Shown here: piece after piece, positions 1 through 7,344 of the stretch
How the letters are laid out: each line of letters starts with the position of its first letter
Position numbering within the stretch: the first letter of the stretch is position 1
Assembly (NCBI GenBank): GCA_937928455.1
Contig: CALFUG010000091.1
Coordinates: 1-8,080, forward strand
Reading direction: 5' to 3'
Length of the DNA: 8,080 bases
Source of the DNA: an uncultured Clostridia bacterium
GTDB lineage: Bacteria > Bacillota > Clostridia > Peptostreptococcales > Anaerovoracaceae
Made by a program: the position numbers and the translations under genes
The notes under the pieces: model-generated
What the model saw: only the letters and a program-made list of their open reading frames with translations
Told to the model about the DNA's origin: nothing
The model's database searches: none

Positions 1-7
1 ATTCTCT

Positions 8-2101
8 TTACTTCGCAGGGATAAATCGGAATTCCCCATGGTTGGGAGCATCTTCTTTATCGTGCCTCCAAAGAATAATCCAGGTGCCGTCGGTGCTTTT
101 CTCTCCCGCCGCATTCAGTAACATGTTGCTGTTATCAGCTGGGCGCATGCTGAAAATATCACTGCCTTTCTCATTACGCAATGCCCACAGGTACTCCTGG
201 TTCACCGCCTTCACCTGAACTCCATTGACCACGGTGTCCCCAATGCCCAGATACTTTCCGTCTTCTGTCTTTAGCGTGAAATATATGCCGTTTTTGTTTT
301 CCACATAGAATTTCTGATTGGTGTCACTTGTTCGAAGCTGGGCTCCGCCGTTTTTATCAATATACATATAGTTGTACATGCAACGCAGATTATACCAACC
401 ATCTGAAAGGGCTGCTGAGTTGCCGCCGGAAGAACCAATATCCGTCAAGGTATTAATATGAGGTACCTTGGAGGGAAACCATCCCCGGAGTCCCCGAATA
501 TCATCATCATTGGGATCGCTGTAATTTGCACTGAAACGAACGTATCCGTTTGCCGCAGAATCGTTGTTTAAAAGAACATTTTGGGCGAAGGTATATTTGC
601 TATTTATCACCATGAGGTTAGAAACATAGGCTGGAGTGGTTCTATTGGGATCTTGTTTGGCATTGGGGAATTGGTAGCGTCCGGTGCCGTCTGTGTTGAC
701 CACGCCCAGCATGGTGTGATCGACGTTGTATACGATTTTATCCCCATAGATGGCATATTGCTCCATAGATTCCGGCAAAACGCACACGTCATCGCTACCG
801 TCAATTTTCATGCGATGCAAGCCTTCCCATCTGGTCTCGTAATAGATATATCCGTCATATACACTGACAATATTCCAGGGGGAATTATGGAGGGTGGTCA
901 CCAGCTTCTGGTCGCTTCCGTCCAATTTCATGGAGTATACACTCTTCTCCGTTGGATACCAAATATCCTTGTCTTTGGTCATGAAGTAGATTCTGTCATT
1001 AAAAATATGGTATCCCCGGCTACCATAGCCTACAGGTACCGGTTCCACAGACAAGTCTCCTGTGTAAAGGATCTTTCTTCCGCTGCCATCCAGATTGAAG
1101 CTGACAATACTTGCACCCGCTCCATTTGCCGTATGGGTGTTTGCGTAAATCTTCCCTTTATACACGGTGATTCTCTGTCCCGTGTCCAGTGCGTTGGTGA
1201 TGATTTTTTTCACGCCGGAACCATCTAAATTCATGGTAAAGATGACTTGGGTGGTTACGCCACTGGAGAGGGCTCCTTCAAAAAATATTTTTCCGCCGTA
1301 GACCTGCCAGTTGTCCGGGATGTAATCCCCATAGCTCGATTGGTACCCAATGGCCTGGCCGCCTTCTTTGATTCGAAAACCATAATGGTAGTACCAACCG
1401 TCATGATAGACCATTTCTCCGTGATTATGGATAGAACCCGGCTGGGCTCCGTAATATTTTCTGTATTTGTTGTCAATGGCTTCCCCGGATTTCAAGGGAT
1501 TTCCTGTGTATTTAGGAAGCACATACTTTTGTCCGGTATGGATGGCAATGGATGCGGTCTTACTATCATACCCAACACCTACGTCCACCCACTGCATCAA
1601 GTCCCGAAGCTTTACAAAATTATTCCCATTGATCACGTAGGTTCCCAATGCGATATTGTATTCCAACTGCATTGTGTTTGCATTACTTGGCTCTTCTACC
1701 CAATGTATGGTGGCTTTGCCCGGAGTGGCTCTCTTAGCCAAACCGTCCCCTAATTCCAGTTCGCCGCCCACGGGTACATAGGGCTGCCCGGCCTTGATTT
1801 CCACCGTGTTGGTTGACCCGTTATAGCCAATTCCAATCTTCTTGTTGGTAGAGTTCAGGGCCATAGCCAGGTCTCGTAGCTTAAAATAGTTGCTTCCGTT
1901 AATCGTGTAGGCTTCAAAAGATACTTTTGTTCCATTGATATATACCGTAGCGTTGGAAGGAGTGGCATTTGCCGTGACTCCCATGGCTTGTGCCGGCAAA
2001 ATCAAGGTAACCATGACACAAATAACCAGCAGTAAGCTCATCCACCTTCCCTTAAAGAGACGCCTCTTTTCGCTGGCCAGTCTTTCTTGTTGTCTTTTCA
2101 T
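8..2101 (-). CDS. Secreted multidomain protein: KLRDL (copper amine oxidase N-like) repeats, DUF5050-type beta-propeller, C-terminal beta-trefoil-like domain
   Basis: This is a 697-residue exported protein of unknown specific function. Residues 1-39 form a signal peptide: a basic start, a hydrophobic stretch at about 21-36 and an AQA cleavage motif. Two related repeats follow, with YTINGSNYFKLRDLA at 65-79 and YVINGNNFVKLRDLM at 155-169; these are typical of the copper amine oxidase N-terminal-like domain of Firmicute surface proteins, which in these proteins does not imply amine oxidase activity. Residues about 225-480 carry repeated NLDGSGVKK, NLDGSGRKI, KLDGSDQKL, KIDGSDDVC and NTDGTGRYQ motifs, each near an aromatic 'GKIY/GYIYY' strand, as in DUF5050/TolB-like propellers. 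Residues about 565-697 (DGWYNLRC, DGKYLGIGD, NMLLNAAG) resemble a ricin/fascin-like beta-trefoil. The ATG has an AAGGAGG site at 2110-2116, inside the end of the upstream gene, and overlaps that gene's stop as ATGA. No LPXTG or second membrane anchor is seen, so it is probably released or loosely wall-bound. Ligand binding is an inference. Confidence 0.85.
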   Translation of the reverse strand: MKRQQERLASEKRRLFKGRWMSLLLVICVMVTLILPAQAMGVTANATPSNATVYINGTKVSFEAYTINGSNYFKLRDLAMALNSTNKKIGIGYNGSTNTVEIKAGQPYVPVGGELELGDGLAKRATPGKATIHWVEEPSNANTMQLEYNIALGTYVINGNNFVKLRDLMQWVDVGVGYDSKTASIAIHTGQKYVLPKYTGNPLKSGEAIDNKYRKYYGAQPGSIHNHGEMVYHDGWYYHYGFRIKEGGQAIGYQSSYGDYIPDNWQVYGGKIFFEGALSSGVTTQVIFTMNLDGSGVKKIITNALDTGQRITVYKGKIYANTHTANGAGASIVSFNLDGSGRKILYTGDLSVEPVPVGYGSRGYHIFNDRIYFMTKDKDIWYPTEKSVYSMKLDGSDQKLVTTLHNSPWNIVSVYDGYIYYETRWEGLHRMKIDGSDDVCVLPESMEQYAIYGDKIVYNVDHTMLGVVNTDGTGRYQFPNAKQDPNRTTPAYVSNLMVINSKYTFAQNVLLNNDSAANGYVRFSANYSDPNDDDIRGLRGWFPSKVPHINTLTDIGSSGGNSAALSDGWYNLRCMYNYMYIDKNGGAQLRTSDTNQKFYVENKNGIYFTLKTEDGKYLGIGDTVVNGVQVKAVNQEYLWALRNEKGSDIFSMRPADNSNMLLNAAGEKSTDGTWIILWRHDKEDAPNHGEFRFIPAK

Positions 2102-2448
2102 AGACTCTTCCTCCTTGATTCCAAAAACTGAATGGTTCCCTTTTCCGCCTTGCGAAATCCCATGACAAAGGCAGGAGCTCGATAGAGGGGTTTTCGTAGC
2201 GTCTCGTTATAACTTTTTTCAATTTGAGAATAAATCCGGGTGCTGGTATCCAGCATCTTTTTGGCCGAAGCTTCGTGGGGACCGTTCCTCATCTGATGGA
2301 AACTCTCCCGGAGAAGGCGAACCTGATCCGCGGCATGAATCAAATCCTGGGTTTTCCGGGAAATGACTTGATAGGTGGTGATAAACCACAACGCCAATAG
2401 CGCACCAATGCCCACGGTTGCTATGAGGTAAGATATTGCAGATGTCAC
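2098..2448 (-). CDS. Small single-pass membrane protein with LemA-like C-terminal motif
   Basis: The protein is 116 residues from a GTG start. One membrane helix lies at about residues 7-26 (YLIATVGIGALLALWFITTY), followed by a charged, probably helical region and a C-terminal YNETLRKPLYRAPAFVMGFR segment at 80-99. That pattern (YN, five or six residues, P, hydrophobics, then GF) recalls the end of LemA-family domains, which are normally about 180 residues, so this would be a short variant; the match is by eye. A longer reading frame begins at TTG 2508, but GTG 2448 is preferred: it has AAAGGAG seven bases upstream, and a TATAAT -10 box lies between the two candidates. The stop overlaps the ATG of the secreted protein as ATGA, so the two are probably translationally coupled. 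The function is unknown; a membrane-tethered partner of the secreted protein is an inference. Confidence 0.75.
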   Translation of the reverse strand: MTSAISYLIATVGIGALLALWFITTYQVISRKTQDLIHAADQVRLLRESFHQMRNGPHEASAKKMLDTSTRIYSQIEKSYNETLRKPLYRAPAFVMGFRKAEKGTIQFLESRRKSL

Positions 2449-2455
2449 AGGCCTT

Positions 2456-2462
2456 CTCCTTT
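2456..2462 (-). promoter_or_regulatory. Ribosome binding site deciding the GTG start at 2448
   Basis: The minus strand reads AAAGGAG here, with seven bases between it and GTG 2448. The upstream TTG at 2508 has no comparable site, so this element fixes the start of the LemA-like gene. Confidence 0.75.
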
Positions 2463-2493
2463 CTGTGTTGGCAACGATTCGAAGCTGGTTTCC

Positions 2494-2499
2494 ATTATA
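2494..2499 (-). promoter_or_regulatory. Probable -10 box of the leftward envelope operon
   Basis: A perfect TATAAT lies on the minus strand about 45 bases before the GTG start at 2448. The -35 region is poor: about 17 bases upstream only CGGCAC is found. The promoter may therefore need an activator, which would fit control by the divergent response regulator, but that is an inference. Confidence 0.5.
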
Positions 2500-2526
2500 C
2501 TTTAGCAAAACCTATAGTGCCGAAGG

Positions 2527-2567
2527 GAAATGTCCCCCGAAATGTCGTTTTTTAGCCCTGAAATGCA
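2527..2567. repeat. Short direct repeats GAAATGTC/GAAATGCA in the divergent promoter region
   Basis: GAAATGTC occurs at 2527-2534 and 2539-2546, and GAAATGCA at 2560-2567. The last two start 21 bp apart, close to the two helical turns typical of paired LytTR-domain binding sites (about 9-bp repeats separated by 12-13 bp). They lie between the two divergent -10 boxes, upstream of the leftward one. The sequence does not match the classic AgrA consensus, so an operator role is only a possibility. Confidence 0.3.
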
Positions 2568-2616
2568 ATCCAGCAAGGGTCCCTCCCACGAGGACAAACC
2601 AACGCTTCAAGACGTA

Positions 2617-2646
2617 TTGATAACAGGGGGATTCCTATGATAGAAT
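2617..2646 (+). promoter_or_regulatory. Probable sigma-A promoter of the two-component operon
   Basis: TTGATA at 2617-2622 is separated by 18 bases from TAGAAT at 2641-2646. Initiation would fall near 2653, leaving a leader of about 27 bases with AGGAGG at 2667-2672 before the ATG at 2680. Both hexamers are close to consensus. Confidence 0.6.
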
Positions 2647-2679
2647 ACGTAAAGACGAACGCCCTTAGGAGGACTCTTC

Positions 2680-3408
2680 ATGCTGAGAATGGCCATTTGT
2701 GACGACGACCTGAAAGAACTCTCCCGAATCTCCAATCTGCTGAACCAGTATCAAGGGGAAAAGGAGCCTGCCTTTCGATACGATTCTTTTTCCAATGCCC
2801 TGGATCTTCTGGAAGCCATGAAGCGAAATGCCTATCATGTGCTGTTTTTGGATGTTCTCATGCCGGGATTGGACGGCATCGAAGCCGCACGGGAAATCCG
2901 TCGGTTTGACGACGAAACAAAGATTATCTTTCTCACCTCTTCCAAGGAATTTGCAGTGGAGAGTTACGCTGTAGATGCCCATTTCTATATGCTGAAGCCG
3001 GCAACCACACCGAAACTATTTCCCATTCTAGACAAGCTTTTCCTTGAGGCACAGCGGGGAGAGGAATCGTTGCAAATCAAAACCGCCTCCGGCATGACCC
3101 GGATTCCATTGGGGAACATTGAATTCCTGGAAGTGTTCAACAAAAAACTGCGATTTCATCTGGCGGGGGGAGCCATCAAGGAAATTAGCGGTTCTCTTTC
3201 GGATTTTGAAGGTGCACTGCTTGCCCACCCGGAATTTATAAAAGTTCACCGCTCCTACATCGTGAATATGAGCTCCGTTTTTTCCATGAACCAAAAAGAA
3301 TTCATCACCGGTGCCAAGCAGACCGTCCCCATTTCCAGGCTGCTCTACCCAAAAATTCGGGAGGCATACATGCAATATTTGTTTATGGAGAAGGGAGTAA
3401 AACCATGA
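2680..3408 (+). CDS. LytTR-family response regulator (AgrA/LytR type)
   Basis: This is a DNA-binding response regulator of 242 residues, the usual length for the family. The receiver domain spans about residues 3-122: the acidic pocket is D8-D9, the phosphoacceptor is D58 in LFLDVLMPGLDGIEA, the switch residue is T86 or S87 in IIFLTSS, and K106-P107 is the conserved lysine-proline. A LytTR DNA-binding domain follows at about 132-236, with the characteristic FIKVHRSYIVN at 187-196 and PISRLLYPKIREAY near the end. AGGAGG lies seven bases before the ATG. The stop overlaps the start of the downstream kinase as ATGA, so the two are co-translated cognate partners. LytTR regulators often control secreted or envelope functions and bind paired direct repeats; likely targets are its own operon and the divergent envelope operon (inference). 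Confidence 0.93.
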   Translation: MLRMAICDDDLKELSRISNLLNQYQGEKEPAFRYDSFSNALDLLEAMKRNAYHVLFLDVLMPGLDGIEAAREIRRFDDETKIIFLTSSKEFAVESYAVDAHFYMLKPATTPKLFPILDKLFLEAQRGEESLQIKTASGMTRIPLGNIEFLEVFNKKLRFHLAGGAIKEISGSLSDFEGALLAHPEFIKVHRSYIVNMSSVFSMNQKEFITGAKQTVPISRLLYPKIREAYMQYLFMEKGVKP

Positions 3409-4715
3409 CACAGGTCTTGGAAATCATCAACTACACTTTTCTCTTAATATTTGGCACTATCGTATCGGTGAGCTTCGCGGGATACGAAAAAACCACAAAA
3501 AACCGAAAAGCCATTGTGCTCTTAATTTTTGCCATACTGGGGCTGCAGTTGGCTTCTTATTTTTTGTTGGGATTGATGGTGACCGCTAAGCTATATCCTT
3601 TTATTACCCACGTGCCCAGCATTCTTTTCATTGTAGTTTATCTGAAGAAGCCTCTGCCCATTGCCATCGTCAGTGTGTTGACCTCTTATCTCTGCTGCCA
3701 GCCCCCCAATTGGGTAGGCTTGGCATTGCAATATAGTTGGGAAAGCAGCATATCTTTTCATGTCGGCTACACTGTCGGTCTCCTGATTATGTTATATCTG
3801 ATTAAAAAATATGTTGCAGCTTCCGTCCATCAGGTGATGTCCTATTCGCGATGGAGCCTTTATCTTTTTGGCTCCTTCCCCTTAATCTACTATGTGTTTG
3901 ATTACACCACCACCATCTATACCGGGTTTCTCTATTCCGGCACAAAGGTCATTGTGGAGTTCTTTCCCTCCGTGATTTCCATGTTCTATATCGTTTTTAT
4001 CATCGTCTACAACAATGAGATGCACCGAAGAAGCCGATTGGAGTTGAATAATCTGATGCTCCAAACCAAGTCGGACCAAGCAGCTAACGAAATTTCGGTT
4101 CTTAGGCAAGTTCAAAATCAGACCTCCATATATCGGCACGACATGCGCCATCATCTGTCCCTGCTCCACAGCTTCCTGGAAGAAGGCCATGTGGAAAAGG
4201 CCATGGAATACATTCAACAAACCCAAACCGATATCGACAAAATCGTGCCCCAACGATACTGCGAAAACAACACGATCAATTTGATTTTCTCCGCCTTTGC
4301 CAATAAAGCCAAACAGAAAAAAGTACAATTCACCATCGAAGCCGTTGTGCCAAAGAATCTTCCCTTGCCCGACACGGATATCTGCACTCTTCTTGCCAAC
4401 GGATTAGAAAATGCCATTTCTGCCGCATCCACCGGAAGGAATTCTTTGGAAAATCCCCCGAAATCGGCAGTGCGGGCCAGCTGTCACGTTCACAAAGGAA
4501 ATCTACTGATACTCATCGAAAATACATTGCATGAAGAAGTTGAAATGGAAAACGGCCTCCCCCATACCGAGGAGGAAGGCCATGGCTATGGAACCAAGAG
4601 CATCCAAATGCTGGTAGACCGGCACCAAGGCTATTATTCCTTTTCTGCCGAAAGTGGTCTCTTTACCCTACAGATTGTCCTGCCTTTGGGAAAATCCACC
4701 GAGGAACCCATTTAA
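3405..4715 (+). CDS. Membrane sensor histidine kinase, GHKL/HPK10 (AgrC-like) family
   Basis: This 436-residue kinase is the cognate partner of the upstream regulator. Its first ~205 residues are strongly hydrophobic, with about six or seven membrane segments (around 5-25, 36-57, 66-80, 84-98, 117-137, 150-168 and 183-203), as in peptide-sensing AgrC-type receptors. A linker leads to the dimerisation/phosphoacceptor motif YRHDMRHHL, with H245 the probable phosphorylated histidine. The ATPase domain shows the N-box as ANGLENAISA (N332, N336) and the G-box as GHGYGTKSI (392-400). The final residues form the usual last strand (YYSFSAESGLFTLQIVLPL). The site AAGGGAG at 3391-3397 sits seven bases before the ATG. 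The ligand is unknown: no agrB- or agrD-like gene is visible nearby, so the signal could be made elsewhere or may not be an Agr peptide. Confidence 0.9.
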   Translation: MTQVLEIINYTFLLIFGTIVSVSFAGYEKTTKNRKAIVLLIFAILGLQLASYFLLGLMVTAKLYPFITHVPSILFIVVYLKKPLPIAIVSVLTSYLCCQPPNWVGLALQYSWESSISFHVGYTVGLLIMLYLIKKYVAASVHQVMSYSRWSLYLFGSFPLIYYVFDYTTTIYTGFLYSGTKVIVEFFPSVISMFYIVFIIVYNNEMHRRSRLELNNLMLQTKSDQAANEISVLRQVQNQTSIYRHDMRHHLSLLHSFLEEGHVEKAMEYIQQTQTDIDKIVPQRYCENNTINLIFSAFANKAKQKKVQFTIEAVVPKNLPLPDTDICTLLANGLENAISAASTGRNSLENPPKSAVRASCHVHKGNLLILIENTLHEEVEMENGLPHTEEEGHGYGTKSIQMLVDRHQGYYSFSAESGLFTLQIVLPLGKSTEEPI

Positions 4716-4775
4716 TAGAGTGAAGCCGGGCAGAAGGAAAAATTGGCAAAAGAATGGAATCGGGCAATGCAAACA

Positions 4776-4812
4776 AACAGGGTCGGGTACCTCATAGGTA
4801 CCCGACCCTGTT
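4776..4812. repeat. Perfect 17-bp hairpin with GGGTCGGGTACC arm (left copy); possible bidirectional terminator
   Basis: The arms at 4776-4792 and 4796-4812 are perfectly complementary around a CAT loop. The arm contains GGGTCGGGTACC, which recurs in an otherwise different hairpin at 7928-7962. It lies between the convergent kinase and transporter genes. On the minus strand the right arm runs into a T-rich stretch (TGTTTGTTTG), so it could terminate the transporter transcript; on the plus strand only a weak TTATTC follows. The second copy upstream of a gene argues for a dispersed palindromic repeat recruited as a terminator rather than a plain terminator. Confidence 0.8.
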
Positions 4813-4852
4813 ATTCTCCGTACATCCGTCCATTCCCCGGGACTTTACCTCT

Positions 4853-6625
4853 CTAAATCCATACATGCATGATCATAGGGACCGCTACTACCACCACAAT
4901 GATTTCAAGGGGCAACCCCATTTTCCAATAATCACCAAATTTATATCCACCCGGACCCATTACCAGGGTGTTCGACTGATGCCCTATTGGCGTAAGGAAT
5001 GAGCAGGATGCTCCGATTGCAACACTCATAAGGAATGCATCCGGAGATACGGAGAGACCACCTGCAATCTCAATGGCAATGGGGGCCATAATCAGTACGG
5101 CCGCGGAATTATTAACGATATCAGACAATGTCATGGATATTATAAGGACTGCCATTACCATGGTCCATACCGGCACTCTGTCAGCCAACCCCAACACACT
5201 CTCGGCAATCAGTTGAGCTCCCCCTGTTGTTTCAAGAGCTCTACTTACCGGGATAATAGATCCCAGAAGGATAATGATGGACCAATCGATACTTTCGTAC
5301 ATTTCCTTCAGAGAAATAAAGTTTCCAAGCACCATCACGACTACAGCGGACACAAAAGAAACCTGAACCGGCAAGATCCCAAGAGCGGTGAGAATCAGTG
5401 CAACTAAGAAAATAAGAACTCCCGGTATCAACCTTCTGGGTTTGCCGAGACTGATACCTCGCCCCGCCAATGGGAGGCACCCCCATTGTGTGATGATTTC
5501 GGAAAGAGTATCCGGTGGCCCCTGGAGAAGAAGAATATCCCCTACTATAAATTTCACGGAATCAGGAGATTGACGGATTCTCACTCCTTCTCGAGCGACG
5601 CCAAGAATGTTGATCCCATATCTGTTTCGGATTCTCATGGCCTTGGCCGTTCTGCCTATGATAAAGGAGTTTGTCATAACAACAGCCTCCATAACTTCAA
5701 CATCTTCCGTTTTAATGTCCTCTCTGGACAACTTGTCGGTATCCGCAAGCTTAAGGTCTGTTACATCAAGAATTTCCTGGATTTCTCCTGCGGTGGCTTC
5801 CACAATCAGTGAGTCCCCTTCTTCAAGAGATAATTTCAATGAAGGGGCGGCATAGTTCTTATCCTTCCGGATAACGGCTACGATTTTTAGTTCTCCCTCT
5901 ACGGTTGCTTCAAGCTCCTGAACTGTTTTCCCTGCATATTTTGATTCTTCCGGAACCTTAAGTTCCGTGATATAATCCTTTATTTCAAACAAATCCTCTT
6001 CTGATTTACCCCCCGCCCTTTTCGGAATAAATCTCCATCCGATTAGGAGAATAAAGAGGATACCTGCTGCGGCAACTACACCCCCCACCGGAAGGAATTC
6101 AAACATTCCGAAGGCCTCCCCTGTGTAATCCGCTCGGAAAGTTGAAATGATTATATTGGGAGGAGTTCCAACAAGAGTTGTCATCCCTCCAAGGAGTGAC
6201 CCGAAGGCCAGAGGCATCAAGAAAATGGACGGTGACTTATTGTTCTTTCTGGCCATCTTGATGGCAACCGGCATCATTAAGGCAAGGGCACCAATGTTGT
6301 TCATAAATGCGGAGCTTAGGGTGACAGCAACAACAAGTGCTGTCATTTGTACCATAATATTATCTCCCAGCTTGAGAAGATGTCTGGCCATAAAATCAAC
6401 CACTCCTGCATTCATGAGCCCCTTGCTTACAACAAGGACCGCTGCAACAGTTATGACCGCAGGATGAGCAAATCCTGCAAACAACCCTTCCATAGGGACC
6501 AGGCCAACTAGCCCGGCCAAAAGTAGGGTCACAAGGGATACGATATCATATCGCCATTTCCCCCAAATAAAAAATACCAGCATCAGAAGTATCAGTCCGA
6601 ATATTAAATATATGTCCGTTGCCAC
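4853..6625 (-). CDS. SLC13/DASS-type ion-coupled transporter with two TrkA-C-like (RCK_C) domains
   Basis: This 590-residue inner-membrane permease has two related membrane halves separated by a soluble insert. The first half (about 5-200) carries SSAFMNNIGALALMMPVA at 104-121 and GTPPNIII at 153-160. The second (about 398-588) carries SDIVNNSAAVLIMAPIA at 501-517 and TPIGHQSNTLV at 545-555. These paired NN and PxN/SNT elements are the re-entrant substrate- and sodium-binding motifs of the SLC13/CitT/ArsB-like superfamily. The insert holds two TrkA-C-like domains, at about 222-288 (ELKVPEESKYAGKTVQELE) and 305-380 (AVVMTNSFIIGRTAKAM), probably ligand-sensing. The start is GTG with AAGGAGG at 6633-6639, seven bases upstream. 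The substrate (dicarboxylate, sulfate or another anion) cannot be read from the sequence. It follows the ferritin-like gene by 57 bp and is probably co-transcribed. Confidence 0.9.
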   Translation of the reverse strand: MATDIYLIFGLILLMLVFFIWGKWRYDIVSLVTLLLAGLVGLVPMEGLFAGFAHPAVITVAAVLVVSKGLMNAGVVDFMARHLLKLGDNIMVQMTALVVAVTLSSAFMNNIGALALMMPVAIKMARKNNKSPSIFLMPLAFGSLLGGMTTLVGTPPNIIISTFRADYTGEAFGMFEFLPVGGVVAAAGILFILLIGWRFIPKRAGGKSEEDLFEIKDYITELKVPEESKYAGKTVQELEATVEGELKIVAVIRKDKNYAAPSLKLSLEEGDSLIVEATAGEIQEILDVTDLKLADTDKLSREDIKTEDVEVMEAVVMTNSFIIGRTAKAMRIRNRYGINILGVAREGVRIRQSPDSVKFIVGDILLLQGPPDTLSEIITQWGCLPLAGRGISLGKPRRLIPGVLIFLVALILTALGILPVQVSFVSAVVVMVLGNFISLKEMYESIDWSIIILLGSIIPVSRALETTGGAQLIAESVLGLADRVPVWTMVMAVLIISMTLSDIVNNSAAVLIMAPIAIEIAGGLSVSPDAFLMSVAIGASCSFLTPIGHQSNTLVMGPGGYKFGDYWKMGLPLEIIVVVVAVPMIMHVWI

Positions 6626-6682
6626 GGTGCTGCCTCCTTCTATGGTCTGGCCATGCGAACGTCACTCATTATCTATCTAATG

Positions 6683-7168
6683 TTAATATTTTTCTCGGAT
6701 TCCAAACTCCGCATTTTCTACCCATTCTTCGGCATGCATGAGCAAGGTGTTCAGCTCATCCAAAAGTTTAAAATGCATTTCTTCCTGCTTCATTAGAAAT
6801 TCAAACAACTCTTTTTCTTTGCCGTCCTCCGCTTTTAATGCGGACTTTTTATATAACTCAATGCTTTCCTTTTCCTTTTCGGCGGCTATTCTGTAAAAAT
6901 CCAGTTGACTCGCTCTTTCTGCCCCCTCAAACTGAATATCATCCAATCCGTCAAATATGTTTTCGGTTTTCGAAAGTGTGTCCGTCTCTACTAATCGGTT
7001 TGAACGCTTATTCAAATAATCGGTTAAAATCTGAGCGTGACTTTTTTCTTCTTCTGCCAAAAGAAGACACACGGTATATAGACCGTTGTTTCGATTGATT
7101 TCCGCTTGTTCCCTGTAGTATTTTTCACCATCCAACTCCATATCAATGGCAAACTTTATATTATCCAA
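6683..7168 (-). CDS. Rubrerythrin-like ferritin-family di-iron protein (no rubredoxin domain)
   Basis: This is a 161-residue cytoplasmic four-helix protein. Iron ligands typical of the erythrin branch are visible: E15 in the first helix (MELDGEKYY), E41 and H44 in EEEKSHA, a second carboxylate helix with E97-E101 (AAEKEKESIELY), and E129 and H132 in QEEMH. The C-terminus EEWVENAEFGIREKY is a common ending in clostridial rubrerythrin-like proteins. The rubredoxin-type CxxC tail of full rubrerythrin is absent, so peroxide reduction would need an external electron donor, or the protein may serve another di-iron role. The start is TTG, supported by AAAGGAG at 7179-7185, ten bases upstream; the first in-frame ATG is at codon 10 and would cut into helix one. 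Oxidative stress or iron handling in an anaerobe is the family expectation; the link to the downstream transporter is unexplained. Confidence 0.85.
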   Translation of the reverse strand: MDNIKFAIDMELDGEKYYREQAEINRNNGLYTVCLLLAEEEKSHAQILTDYLNKRSNRLVETDTLSKTENIFDGLDDIQFEGAERASQLDFYRIAAEKEKESIELYKKSALKAEDGKEKELFEFLMKQEEMHFKLLDELNTLLMHAEEWVENAEFGIREKY

Positions 7169-7344
7169 AATTTACACGCTCCTTTCAAATCACTATCAAT
7201 GTGGCACTACTCTAACAACTTTGCATAATATTTTCTTGTATAAATGAATACTATTATGGATAGGACGCCTTGTCAAACATTGCATCTGCCTCTCTTCCAG
7301 AACCCGTTGATGTAATGTTATTTTTCCATCTGGAAGTCCTCACG
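7169..7344. other. Intergenic gap between hydrolase and ferritin-like genes
   Basis: The 176-bp gap contains the AAAGGAG of the ferritin-like gene and an AT-rich stretch (7230-7260) with a TATTAT -10 candidate on the minus strand but no good -35. An 8-bp inverted repeat (CTTCCAGA at 7294-7301, TCTGGAAG at 7329-7336) with a 27-base loop lies just after the hydrolase stop and lacks a T-run, so it is not a convincing terminator. No supported gene is seen. Confidence 0.5.

Noticed and set aside
581..1753. Plus-strand open frames opposite the secreted protein (581-1228 and 1247-1753)
   Set aside because: They lie antisense to a gene with clear signal peptide and domain repeats, show no recognisable motifs and have no supporting ribosome binding sites.
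2449..2508. Twenty extra N-terminal codons of the LemA-like gene from a TTG start at 2508
   Set aside because: The TTG lacks a ribosome binding site, and a TATAAT box lies inside this stretch, whereas GTG 2448 has AAAGGAG at ideal spacing.
4827..4849. CGTC...CCCC...GGACTTT after the left hairpin, resembling the order of words after the right hairpin (7983-8011)
   Set aside because: Only a 7-base word and short runs are shared, with unequal spacing, and there is no matching stem-loop structure; chance is an adequate explanation.
7242..7260. Fur/PerR-like operator upstream of the ferritin-like gene
   Set aside because: The minus strand resembles a Fur box at roughly 12 of 19 positions, but in such AT-rich sequence that is weak and the PerR 7-1-7 palindrome does not fit.
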